DNA of 64,000 bases. Source: Streptosporangium sp. NBC_01756. Its GTDB lineage: Bacteria; Actinomycetota; Actinomycetes; Streptosporangiales; Streptosporangiaceae. The stretch's first letter is position 1. Each line of letters opens with the position of its first letter. A program made the position numbers and the translations under genes. The DNA is taken from positions 5,642,001 through 5,706,000 of the forward strand of contig NZ_CP109130.1 of assembly GCF_035917975.1 (NCBI RefSeq). Direction: 5' to 3'. Shown piece after piece: positions 37,634 through 46,283 of the stretch. The notes under the pieces were generated by a model. The model searched no databases. It was not told where the DNA came from and saw only the letters and a program-made list of their open reading frames with translations.

Positions 37634-40600
37634 TCAGTGAACGGTCGATGACGTCTCGCGCATCGAGGCCTGGACCGCCGCCCCGGCAACGGTCGCGGCG
37701 GCGGCACTCCCGAGGGCGATCGTCCATCCCACGGGTCCGAGCGGACGGCAGCCGAAGAAACGACACAGGCCGGGCAGCGAGACGGTCAGGCACAGCACGG
37801 CCAGAGACCCGAGCGAGGCCAGCGCGACCACGCGGTCCCGGCCGCCCAGGACCAGCGTCTGGAACAGCTGGGCCGACACGAGCGCGACCAGCCCGATCGT
37901 GTCGGCCCTCCGCTGTGTGCCGGTCATCCGACCGACCGACCACGCGACACCGGCCGCGGCCGTGGTGACGGCGGCACGCAGATAGATGTCCCGGGTCAGG
38001 GAGGTCGCCAGGGAGGCCTCCGGGCCCTCGGCGAGCAGCCGTTCGGGGCTGGTCGCCGCCGGAGGACGGACGGCCACCGCCATCGCCGGCAGCATGTCGG
38101 TGAGCAGGTTGACCAGCAGCAGCTGGCGGGCGTTCAGCACGTTCCGGCCGCTGATCAGACTGGATGCGACGGTGAACACGATCTCGCCGACATTGCCGCC
38201 GAGCAGGATGCTCAGGGCGTCCCTGACCGAGCCCCACATGGCCCGGCCCTCGATGATCGCGTCGACGATCGTCTCGATGCGGTCGTCGGTCACCACGACG
38301 TCGGCGGCCCCCCGGGCCGCCGGGGTGGCACGGGACCCGAGGGCGATCCCCACATCGGCGGCGCGGATCGCGGGAGCGTCGTTGGCGCCGTCTCCGGTGA
38401 CCGCCACGACCATGCCGGAGCGGCGCAGGCAACCGACGATCCGCGCCTTGTGCGCCGGGGTGGTCCGGGCGAAGACCGTCGCGTCCGGCAGCACCTTGAC
38501 CAGGTCGTCGTCGTCGAGGTCGTCCAGTTCCGGGCCGGTCATGATCCGTCCGCCGTTCAGTACGCCGAGCTCGGCGGCGATCGCCTCGGCGGTGCTCGGG
38601 TGATCACCCGTGATCATGACGACCCGGACGCCCGCCCGCGCCAGACGGCCGACGCTCTCGGCCGCCGTGGGCCGGACGGGGTCGGCCAGGCAGAGGAAAC
38701 CCATGAAGGTCAGACCCTCGATGCTGGACTCGTCGAGGTCGCGGCGGTCGGAGGTGGGGTGCTCGGCCACCGCGAGCACCCGGTAGCCCTGCAGGGCGAG
38801 CCTGTTGACCTCGTCTTCGAGCTCCACCCGGGCGGATCCGTCGAGGGTGACGAGTTCGTGACCGCGGAGCAGACCGGTACAGCGGGTGAGCACGGCTTCC
38901 GGGGCGCCCTTGACGCTCAGCAGGTAACCGGAACCGCCCACGCCGAGCACGGCGTGGTAGCCGCGTCCCGGTTCGAAGGGAAGCTCGTCGATCCGCTGCC
39001 AGGTGTCCTGCCCCTCTTCGGGGGTCACGTGCAGCCGCCGGGCTCCATCCAGCACGGCACGGTCGGTGGGGTGGGCGGCGGGCCGCCCCTCGTCAGGACG
39101 CGGGCTCGCACGCAGTGCGGCCGCCATGATCCGTCTCAGCTCGGGCACCGGCTCTCCGACCGGATGTTCGACGCGCCCGTCCGAGACGCAGCGCAGGCTG
39201 ATGTGCCCCTCCGTCAGGGTTCCCGTCTTGTCGAAGCAGAGGACGTTCACCCGGCCGAGGGCCTCGATCGTGGAGGGGTTGGGCACCAACGTGTTGCGGG
39301 TCGACAGCCGCCGGGCGGCGGCGAGCTCCGCCATCGAGGCGACGAAAGGCAGCCCCTCGGGCACGGCGGCGACGGCGAGGCTCACCGCGGGGGCGAGAGC
39401 CTCGGTCATGGGCCTGCCGCGAAGTAGCTCGGTGGCCAGCAGGGCGACGCCGGAGCCGACCGCGACCGGCAGAACCCGCCTGCTCAGTGCGCGCAGCCGG
39501 AGCTGCACGCCCGTCGGTGGGGGCCCGCCCGTGGCGAGCATGGCGGTCCGGGCCGCTTCGGTCGCCTCGCCGGCGGCGACGACCACGGCCAGCCCATGAC
39601 CGGCCGCCACCGTCGTGCCCTCGTAGACCATCGAACTCCGGTCGGCGACGGCGGCGGTGGTGACGGGCTTCGGTGACTTGGCGACGAGCTGGGACTCACC
39701 GGTCAGGGCCGCCTCGTCGACCTCCAGGCCCATGGCACTGAGCACGCGGCAGTCAGCCGGTACGGCGTCGCCCGCGTGTAGTTCGACGATGTCACCCGCC
39801 ACGAGGTCGTCGACGGTCGCGCTCACACTCCCGCCGGGGCGGCGAAGCCGCACGCGGACCGTCACCGTCTCCGTCAGACGGTGCAACGCCCGGTCGGCGG
39901 TGAACCGCTGTCCCCCGCCGATGAGCGCGTTGATGATCACGACTGCTCCTATCAGCACCGCGTCGGAGACCGAGCCGACCAGGGCCGATGCGCCGGCCCC
40001 GGCCGCCAGCACCGGGGTGAGCGGGTTGGCCAGCTCGTCGGCCGATATGCGAAGCAGCGAGTCGGGGCCCTTGGGCCCGCCGGCCCCCGGTGCGGTCCTG
40101 CGGCGCAGAGCCTCCGCCTCGGTGAGCCCGTCGGGGGAGGAATCGAGCCGGGACAGCACTTCCTTGACCGGCATGGAGTGCCAGGGGGTGCGGTCGGCGC
40201 GGGCCGGGACCGCCGTGCGCCCGGCGTTGTGGCCTGCCCACTCACCCATGACGATCGCGGCCAGTGCCGTGCAGTCACTCACCAACTGGGCTCTGTCCAC
40301 CGCCTCCCGCCGCTCTCCGGCGGTCGTCAGCGTGGCGCCGACGGCCGCCCCCGCCAGGCTCAGCCACACGCACCGCTCGCTTGTCCTTCTCGCCGGTGCC
40401 AGGCAGCTCAGCAGAAGGTGGACCCCGTCGAGCCCGCTGATCACGTCCGCGTCCCAGGGCATGCGGCCCGTCCGGTCCGGGACGCCGATGCCCAGGTCGG
40501 CCTGGGCCAGTCCGGCCCTGGAACGCCTCGACACCACGACCACTCCGTGACCGTCGGCCTGGAGCGCGCGGACCGACGCGGCCAGCCGTGAACCGCCCGG

Positions 40601-41992
40601 CACGGACGCGTCGACACCGAGCCGGCTTCCGAGCCCCGGGTCTCCTCCCGCCAGAACCACGGTGCAACCGCTCCGGGCCGCGGCGACGACGGCGTCGGCC
40701 AGCGGGTCGAGCTCCGGCGCGAGCCCGGCCACGGCCACCAGCACGCCGTTCCGGCGAACGCCGACGGGCCGTAGTCCCAGTGCCTCCCATGCCGGGGCGT
40801 CCGCCGGAATGACCCCGGTCAGATCCGCCAGCGGTTCGGCCGCCCAGGTGTCGCGTTCCCGCCGGGCGTCGGGGTCGGTGAGGTCGACCAGGGTGTAGAG
40901 CCACGTGTGAAGCCTGCCGGCGTCCAGATCCCCGGTGAGGGGGACGAGCCGGTCGATCGTCCAGGAACCCGTGGTGAGCAGGGCGGCGTCCAGGACGACG
41001 GTGTCCATGCCGTCCATCCGGCGCAGCGCGTCCCGGTTGAGAACGAGCGCGCCGCGCCTGGCCAGAGCCCGTCCGACCGCGCCGGCGAAGGCTTCGCCGC
41101 CCGCCTTGGAGGCCTTGGGCGTCGTCGCGATCAGCATGGCGAGTCCCCGCTGGGGGCTGGCGCTGGCCAGACGCGTCAGCGCCGACGCGCTCAGCGCCAC
41201 GGGGGCCACGAGGCGCTGGAACCGTTCTGCGGGGCTGTGCGCCAGAGGGGCCGGGCGTGGCCTCTTCGCAGACCGGATATGCCGGTAGGCGCCTTCCCGG
41301 GAGGCCAGCCGCTGCCCGTGGGTTTCCCAGGCCTGTCGCATGCCACGCGCCTCCGCGTAGCGGGCGGTGGCGGTGATGGAGTGGACCAGTAGTCCCAGCG
41401 GGCGGAGCGCGAGCGTGTTGGTCACGATGTTCGCGGTGGTGAGCAGGGAGTCAGCGGTCGATCGGCCGAGATGGCGTTCCAGCTCCGCGCGGATTTTCGG
41501 GGCGGATTCCACCAGATGCAGAACAGCGGGCACCGCGGGGGAGAGCGGAGGCAGCCGGGCCACGCGCCCGGCCAGCGCCAGCCCGGTGCCGAGCAGACTC
41601 GCACCGAGCCTGATGCCCGCCCGGGTGTGCTGCTCCACCACTCCGGAGAGCGACGGCCCCTGGCCCTGGTCGGCCTCCTGTCCGGCGTCGAGCTCCTCGA
41701 CGACCGACAGGAGGCTCTCCAGGTCGACCGCGTCGACGTCGCATCCCACGAAGACGGCGCCGAGGGCGCCGTTGACCTCCGCTCGCTCCACCCCGTCCAG
41801 GGCGAGCAGCAGCGCTTCGAGGCGTCGCGCGGCCCGTTCGGTGCCCGGCCCGCCGATCGCGCGCAGGTCGATGTGGAATCCGCCCGGGCACGTACGGCGC
41901 CCACGGGGACGCGGCAGGGCGTTCCGCATCACGTCGGGCATGACGCCCCACAACGCCTCGGTGGAAACGGTGAGCACCCGCGCCAGCAACAT
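37634..41992 (-). CDS. CtpI-like P-type cation ATPase with a fused degenerate ATPase half
   Basis: A 1,452-residue P-type ATPase resembling mycobacterial CtpI. The C-terminal half is intact: PEGLP in a membrane helix near 880, phosphorylation motif DKTGTLTEG near residue 920, KGAPEAV, and TGDGANDAPAIRAADVGIALG, with about six flanking membrane segments. The N-terminal half begins with a possible heavy-metal-associated-like domain (residues 35-100, without CxxC) and contains a decayed ATPase core: VVLDAALLTTG near residue 335 where DKTGTLTTG is expected, and AGLAQADLGIGVP near 495. ATG 41992 has GGAGAG 6 nt upstream. PEGLP suggests transport of Ca/Mg-like or other cations, not P1B heavy metals; the ion is unknown. 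Confidence 0.9.
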   Translation of the reverse strand: MLLARVLTVSTEALWGVMPDVMRNALPRPRGRRTCPGGFHIDLRAIGGPGTERAARRLEALLLALDGVERAEVNGALGAVFVGCDVDAVDLESLLSVVEELDAGQEADQGQGPSLSGVVEQHTRAGIRLGASLLGTGLALAGRVARLPPLSPAVPAVLHLVESAPKIRAELERHLGRSTADSLLTTANIVTNTLALRPLGLLVHSITATARYAEARGMRQAWETHGQRLASREGAYRHIRSAKRPRPAPLAHSPAERFQRLVAPVALSASALTRLASASPQRGLAMLIATTPKASKAGGEAFAGAVGRALARRGALVLNRDALRRMDGMDTVVLDAALLTTGSWTIDRLVPLTGDLDAGRLHTWLYTLVDLTDPDARRERDTWAAEPLADLTGVIPADAPAWEALGLRPVGVRRNGVLVAVAGLAPELDPLADAVVAAARSGCTVVLAGGDPGLGSRLGVDASVPGGSRLAASVRALQADGHGVVVVSRRSRAGLAQADLGIGVPDRTGRMPWDADVISGLDGVHLLLSCLAPARRTSERCVWLSLAGAAVGATLTTAGERREAVDRAQLVSDCTALAAIVMGEWAGHNAGRTAVPARADRTPWHSMPVKEVLSRLDSSPDGLTEAEALRRRTAPGAGGPKGPDSLLRISADELANPLTPVLAAGAGASALVGSVSDAVLIGAVVIINALIGGGQRFTADRALHRLTETVTVRVRLRRPGGSVSATVDDLVAGDIVELHAGDAVPADCRVLSAMGLEVDEAALTGESQLVAKSPKPVTTAAVADRSSMVYEGTTVAAGHGLAVVVAAGEATEAARTAMLATGGPPPTGVQLRLRALSRRVLPVAVGSGVALLATELLRGRPMTEALAPAVSLAVAAVPEGLPFVASMAELAAARRLSTRNTLVPNPSTIEALGRVNVLCFDKTGTLTEGHISLRCVSDGRVEHPVGEPVPELRRIMAAALRASPRPDEGRPAAHPTDRAVLDGARRLHVTPEEGQDTWQRIDELPFEPGRGYHAVLGVGGSGYLLSVKGAPEAVLTRCTGLLRGHELVTLDGSARVELEDEVNRLALQGYRVLAVAEHPTSDRRDLDESSIEGLTFMGFLCLADPVRPTAAESVGRLARAGVRVVMITGDHPSTAEAIAAELGVLNGGRIMTGPELDDLDDDDLVKVLPDATVFARTTPAHKARIVGCLRRSGMVVAVTGDGANDAPAIRAADVGIALGSRATPAARGAADVVVTDDRIETIVDAIIEGRAMWGSVRDALSILLGGNVGEIVFTVASSLISGRNVLNARQLLLVNLLTDMLPAMAVAVRPPAATSPERLLAEGPEASLATSLTRDIYLRAAVTTAAAGVAWSVGRMTGTQRRADTIGLVALVSAQLFQTLVLGGRDRVVALASLGSLAVLCLTVSLPGLCRFFGCRPLGPVGWTIALGSAAAATVAGAAVQASMRETSSTVH

Positions 41993-42076
41993 TCGGCTCT
42001 CCAACAGGAAAAACACTCAGACCGTCAGGTCGTGGCCGTCCATGACCCGACCGGCCGCGTCACCGGACCGTTGTGA

Positions 42077-43267
42077 TCACGCGGATGTGCTTCTGTGGCC
42101 TGAGACGGCCGTCCTCCGAGGAGCGAACCTCGTCGGCTGACTCCCTCTGCGGGCCCGTTGGGCGATCAGTGTTCCGACTCCGATGGCCGCCGCCACCGGC
42201 CATTCGATCAGCCCCACCACCGCGAGCGCGCCGAGTCCCCCGTAGTAGGCCATGCGCTCCGGCGGGGGAAGGAACGACTTGGCGGCGTCCACGGCCTGGC
42301 CCGCCTCCTGCCGGTTGACATGCGGCAGGTGAAGATGAGGCGGCCGGAACTGCACCGTCATCATCGGCAGGTCCACGGTGAACGAATGCCCGTTGTGCCC
42401 TGTTGCCACTTTTTGCGGCTGAGTGGACACCTGTGCGGTGGGCTTGATCTCCGCGGTCTTGCGTTGGGTGGCCGTCCGGGTGGCGGGTCTGCGCTGTGTG
42501 GTTGCCCGGGTGGCGGGCCTGCTCTGTGTGGTCGCCCGTGTCGTGGGTTTCTTGTCCGCGGTCTTGCTCTGTGCGGTTGCCCGTGTGGCGGTCTTGCTCT
42601 GTGCGGTTGCCCGTGTGGCGGTCTTGCGCTGGGTGGCCGTCCGGGTGGCGGGCCTGCGTTGCGTGGTCGCCTGTGTGGTGGGCTTGTCCTCTGCGGTCTT
42701 GCGCTGTGCGGTCGTCCGTGTGGTGGGTTTCTTGTCCGCGGTCTTGCGTTGAGTGGTTGCCCGGGTGGCGGGCCTGCTCTGTGCGGTCGCCCGGGTAGCG
42801 GGCTTGTCCTCCGCGCTCTTGCGCTGGGTGGTTGCCCGGGTGGCGGGTTTGCGCTGTGCGGTTGCCCGGGTGGCGGTCTTGCGTTGAGTGGCCGTCCGGG
42901 TGGCGGGCCTGCGCTGGGCGGTCGCCCGGGTGGCGGGCCTGCTCTGTGTGGCCGCTCGTGTGGTGGGTTTCTTGTCCGCGGTCTTGCTCTGTGCGGTTGC
43001 CCGGGTGGCGGTCTTGCTCTGTGTGGCCGCTCGTGTGGTGGGTTTCTTGTCCGCGGTCTTGCGTTGCGCGGTCGTCCGGGTGGCGGTCTTGCTCTGTGTG
43101 GCCGCTCGTGTGGTGGGTTTCTTGTCCGCGGTCTTGCGCTGTGCGGTCGTCCGTGTGGTGGGCTTGTCCTCCGCGGACTTGCGCTGCGCGGGTTTGCGCC
43201 CTGCGGTCGTGGTGGATTCGGACGGCGTACGGGTACGCGATCCGCGAACTGTCTGACCTACGGTCAT
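42077..43267 (-). CDS. Lys/Thr/Ala-rich repeat protein with C-terminal membrane segment
   Basis: A 396-residue protein. Residues 30-284 (42416-43180) are 21 tandem units of two lengths: 12 of 10 residues (for example KTATRATAQS, RPATRTATQR) and 9 of 15 residues (for example KTADKKPTTRAATQS), the longer being the short unit with a five-residue DKKPT/EDKPT insert. The region is highly basic, like H1-type histone tails. A non-repetitive C-terminus follows: PPHLHLPHVNRQEAGQAVDAA, then the hydrophobic YYGGLGALAVVGLIEWPVAA and an Arg-rich end. It lies next to the CtpI-like ATPase on the same strand, 84 bp away. Nucleic-acid or polyanion binding at the membrane is inference. Confidence 0.85.
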   Translation of the reverse strand: MTVGQTVRGSRTRTPSESTTTAGRKPAQRKSAEDKPTTRTTAQRKTADKKPTTRAATQSKTATRTTAQRKTADKKPTTRAATQSKTATRATAQSKTADKKPTTRAATQSRPATRATAQRRPATRTATQRKTATRATAQRKPATRATTQRKSAEDKPATRATAQSRPATRATTQRKTADKKPTTRTTAQRKTAEDKPTTQATTQRRPATRTATQRKTATRATAQSKTATRATAQSKTADKKPTTRATTQSRPATRATTQRRPATRTATQRKTAEIKPTAQVSTQPQKVATGHNGHSFTVDLPMMTVQFRPPHLHLPHVNRQEAGQAVDAAKSFLPPPERMAYYGGLGALAVVGLIEWPVAAAIGVGTLIAQRARRGSQPTRFAPRRTAVSGHRSTSA

Positions 43268-43550
43268 GGCCCCTCCTCAGAAGAAGTCGAGGGATCGGTT
43301 CACATGGTGCCCGCGGAAGGTCGACAGTGCCTTACACGTGCGATTACCTGGCTTCAGAGCCGCTCTCTTAGACGTTCCTCGCACCGTCGTCCTGAAACAT
43401 GATCCAGCCCGATGAAACAGACATTGAGCCGGAAACAACCAGTCGTGTACCAAGACGTGCAATTAACGGTGGCCGGTCTGGCGCCCCCGTGTTCCGTCGC
43501 GCTCGTCGGCTGGGCCTAACCTGGAGCCGGTTTCTGATCAGGGAGGCGGA

Positions 43551-44195
43551 ATGTTCAAGGGTGTGCTGATCGACTGGGGCGGCGTGCTGACCACGGGCCT
43601 GTCCGAGGCGATCGCCGAGTGGATCGTCGCCGACCGGATCGACGCCACCCACTACCGCGACGTGATGCGGGAGCTGGTCCTGCACGCCTACGAGGGCTCC
43701 GAGAGCGGTGAGAACACGATCCACGCACTGGAGCGGGGTGAGATCTCCGGACTGGAGTTCGAACGGGGACTGGCCGCCCGGCTGGTCACGACAGACGGCG
43801 TGCCGCCGGTCGCCGAAGGCCTCCTGACCAGGATGTTCGCCGGCTTCCAGCGGGTCGAGCCGATGTACGACATGCTCCGCCGGGCGCGTGTCGCCGGACT
43901 GCGGACCTGCCTGCTCTCCAACTCGTGGGCCAACGAGTATCCCCGCGAGGGCTGGGACGAGTTCTTCGACGAGGTCGTCATCTCGGGGGAGATCGGCATG
44001 CGCAAACCGGAGGCGAGGATCTTCGAGCACGCGCTCGGCAGAGTCGGCCTGGCCGGGCACGAATGCGTGTTCGTCGACGACATCGAGGCCAACATCACGG
44101 CGGCCCGCGCTCTCGGCATCGTCGGAGTGCACCACAGGGAGCCCGAGCTGACCATCACCGAGTTGGAGGGACTTCTCAGCGTGCCGCTGCGGTGA
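43551..44195 (+). CDS. HAD-family hydrolase (IA type, DxGG motif)
   Basis: A 214-residue HAD-like hydrolase. Motif I is IDWGGVLTT with nucleophile Asp8; the second Asp is replaced by Gly, as in epoxide-hydrolase-N-terminal-like and some haloacid-type HADs. Motif II is LLSNSWAN, motif III KPEARIFEHAL, motif IV VFVDDIEANI. ATG 43551 has GGGAGGCGG upstream. Substrate unknown. It precedes a DUF6912 gene, a pairing seen in actinobacteria. Confidence 0.9.
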   Translation: MFKGVLIDWGGVLTTGLSEAIAEWIVADRIDATHYRDVMRELVLHAYEGSESGENTIHALERGEISGLEFERGLAARLVTTDGVPPVAEGLLTRMFAGFQRVEPMYDMLRRARVAGLRTCLLSNSWANEYPREGWDEFFDEVVISGEIGMRKPEARIFEHALGRVGLAGHECVFVDDIEANITAARALGIVGVHHREPELTITELEGLLSVPLR

Positions 44196-44348
44196 CGGCC
44201 ACGCCGTGCTCCGGGACGCGTGCCCCATGGGAACGGCTCGCCGGGCCGTTGCGCCACCGGACCTCGCGACCGGGTCGCCGGGACTGGCACACTCAAGGGT
44301 GATCGGCGTCGAACCGGCGCCGGTGTCGAGATACAGATCGAGGCATGG

Positions 44349-44855
44349 ATGCGCGTCTACCTGCCGTGCACGCTCCCCGCGCTGGCCCGTGTGGTCACCC
44401 TGGGGGAGTTCGGCCCGGCCCCGCTGACCGGTTACGCGGTGACCCCCGCGCTGACCGAGTGGTACGCCTCGGGTGACACCGAGGAGCTGGAGTACGTCGC
44501 TCTGACCGAGGCGGCAAGGGCGTCCCTGCGGATGCTGGCCGCCGACCGCGCCGACGGGGTGGACGTGGCCCCGCGTCGGGTGGTGATCGCCGCGGAGGTG
44601 CCGGACGGGCGCGTGGGCGTGGCCGCCGAGTTGGAGGAGCGCGGCCGGGTACGGCTCGCCGAGGCGGTCGCGCTGGCGGACGTCGCCGCGGTCCATGTGG
44701 ACGACCTGTCCGCGATGAAGGACGTGGAGGCCGCGATCGCCGCGGTGCCCGCGGCCGACCGGGGCGATGACGACGCCCGGTTCGTCCTGGACGGCGCCGA
44801 GGCCAACGAACTCATGTGGTTCGCGACACAGGAGATCCCCGACCTGCTCGGCTGA
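44349..44855 (+). CDS. DUF6912-family protein
   Basis: A 168-residue protein with no membrane segment. It begins MRVYLPCTLPAL and ends in the acidic, hydrophobic ANELMWFATQEIPDLL, matching a conserved actinobacterial family of unknown function (DUF6912) commonly next to HAD hydrolase genes. ATG 44349 is the second of two close ATGs and the one in frame with the conserved start. I cannot assign a reaction. Confidence 0.8.
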   Translation: MRVYLPCTLPALARVVTLGEFGPAPLTGYAVTPALTEWYASGDTEELEYVALTEAARASLRMLAADRADGVDVAPRRVVIAAEVPDGRVGVAAELEERGRVRLAEAVALADVAAVHVDDLSAMKDVEAAIAAVPAADRGDDDARFVLDGAEANELMWFATQEIPDLLG

Positions 44856-44888
44856 CCTCCTGGGAGTGTCGTAGCCGTCGGCCGCGGA

Positions 44889-44906
44889 TTTCGGTACTGA
44901 CCGAAA
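44889..44906 (+). terminator. Terminator of the DUF6912 gene
   Basis: TTTCGGT and ACCGAAA arms around ACTG, followed by a T-rich run (TATTTTCTT). Confidence 0.65.
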
Positions 44907-44982
44907 AGTTCTATTTTCTTGGTTCTTTCTTGACGAATCTGGCTAGGATCGCCCGGTCCGATTCCGCAGTGAGAAAGAGTCG

Positions 44983-45426
44983 ATGCCCATGAAGATCCGA
45001 GTAGCCGCGACCCTCGTGGCCGCCGTCGGCCTGTCCCTGTTCGGTGCGCTGCCCGCGAGCGCGCACACCTACGACCACAAGGACCCGTACCGGTCCGGTT
45101 GTGGCAACACGGCGCGGGTGGTCAAGTCCGCCCCCATCAAGAGCCGGCTCGAAGGGAAGGTCGGGACGATCAGGCTCTGGTGGTCGTCCTCCTGCAAGAC
45201 CAACTGGACCGAGGTCTCGGTCCCCACCTCCGCGTATGGGACGATCAACGTCTACACCGACCGGGGCTCTGACAGCTTCACCTTCAAGGCGGGCAACGGT
45301 GGCCGTCACTGGGGCAACATGATGCGCGCCCCGGGTGTCTGCGCATGGGGCGGCGTCGCGGTGCAGTGGCACGGTGGCCGCGGTGGCCAGAACGGGCAGG
45401 GCGTCACCGCCAAGGCCTGCGGCTGA
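44983..45426 (+). CDS. Secreted DUF2690 (YjfA-like) protein
   Basis: A 147-residue exported protein: signal peptide with a hydrophobic core VAATLVAAVGLSLFGAL and cleavage near ASA (residue 27), then DHKDPYRSGCGNTARVV and VGTIRLWWSSSCKTNWTEV, the pattern of DUF2690/YjfA domains, with Cys pairs likely forming disulphides. Function unknown; the family is common in actinomycete secretomes. TAGGAT at 44944-44949 could be its -10. ATG 44983 has AGAAAGAG upstream; ATG 44989 is an alternative. Confidence 0.82.
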   Translation: MPMKIRVAATLVAAVGLSLFGALPASAHTYDHKDPYRSGCGNTARVVKSAPIKSRLEGKVGTIRLWWSSSCKTNWTEVSVPTSAYGTINVYTDRGSDSFTFKAGNGGRHWGNMMRAPGVCAWGGVAVQWHGGRGGQNGQGVTAKACG

Positions 45427-45455
45427 TCGTCTCCACATCACCGGGTGGTGAGCAC

Positions 45456-45495
45456 GGAGACCCGTGGCCGGTCCCCGGATCGGCCACGGGTCTCC
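45456..45495. terminator. Strong terminator after the DUF2690 gene
   Basis: Perfect 14-bp arms GGAGACCCGTGGCC and GGCCACGGGTCTCC with a 12-nt loop. Confidence 0.85.
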
Positions 45496-45563
45496 GCTCT
45501 CCGGCACCCGTGTGCCGGACGCCGCGCTGAGATGTCACACCGGGTGGCTACCCTTTGGGGTAT

Positions 45564-46199
45564 ATGAAAAGACACATCATCTGGGATTGGAACGGCACGC
45601 TCTTCCACGACGTCGACGCCGTGGTCGGCGCGACGAACGCGGTGTTCGAGCCGTACGGGCTGAGCCCCTACGACGCCGACGGCTTCCGGGCGGTCTACAC
45701 CCGCCCCATCTGGACGGCCTACGAGCGGATGCTCGGCAGGGCGCTCCACGACGGAGAGTGGGAGCGGCTCGACCTCGGCTTCCACGAGCACTACCACCGG
45801 CTGATGCTGGAGTGCGGCCTCGCGGCGGACGCCGCCTCCACTCTGGCGAGCTGGGAGAGGGAGGGCGGCAGGCAGTCGCTGCTGTCCATGTGGGCGCACG
45901 AGCGGCTGGGGCCCAAGGTCGCCGAGTTCGGCATCGACCGCCACTTCGCCCGGATCGACGGGCTGCGCAGCGCGTCCGGCGGGCACAAGGCCGACTCGAT
46001 GGTGGCCCATCTCGCGGCGCTCGGCGTGGACCCCGCCGAGGTGCTCGTGATCGGTGACAGCGTGGACGACGCGCACGCCGCCCAGCACGTCGGAGCGCGG
46101 GCCGTGCTCTACACCGGTGGCATGACCAGCCGGACGGATCTGGCGGCGTTCGGTGTCCCGGTCGTGGATACCCTCGCGAATGCCATCGACTACGCCTGA
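45564..46199 (+). CDS. HAD-family phosphatase (phosphoglycolate-phosphatase-like)
   Basis: A 211-residue HAD hydrolase. Motif I is WDWNGTL (Asp8 nucleophile, Asn10), a variant common in this subfamily; motif IV is VLVIGDSVDDAHAA. A TTG at 45555 also opens the frame, but ATG 45564 begins the conserved strand. TACCCT at 45549-45554 ends 9 nt before the ATG with no ribosome-binding site between, so a leaderless transcript is likely. A second HAD gene follows in the same frame after the stop. Confidence 0.88.
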   Translation: MKRHIIWDWNGTLFHDVDAVVGATNAVFEPYGLSPYDADGFRAVYTRPIWTAYERMLGRALHDGEWERLDLGFHEHYHRLMLECGLAADAASTLASWEREGGRQSLLSMWAHERLGPKVAEFGIDRHFARIDGLRSASGGHKADSMVAHLAALGVDPAEVLVIGDSVDDAHAAQHVGARAVLYTGGMTSRTDLAAFGVPVVDTLANAIDYA

Positions 46200-46283
46200 A
46201 AGGGATGTTTTCGGCATTCCTGGCGGTCGGGGCACGGCCAGGGCCGTACCCTGAGCATCCGCACCCATTCCGGGAGGCCCTCG

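Noticed and set aside
42416..43180. Regular 30/45-bp repeats resembling a CRISPR array
   Set aside because: There are no unique spacers; the repeats encode a continuous protein with length variants of one peptide unit.
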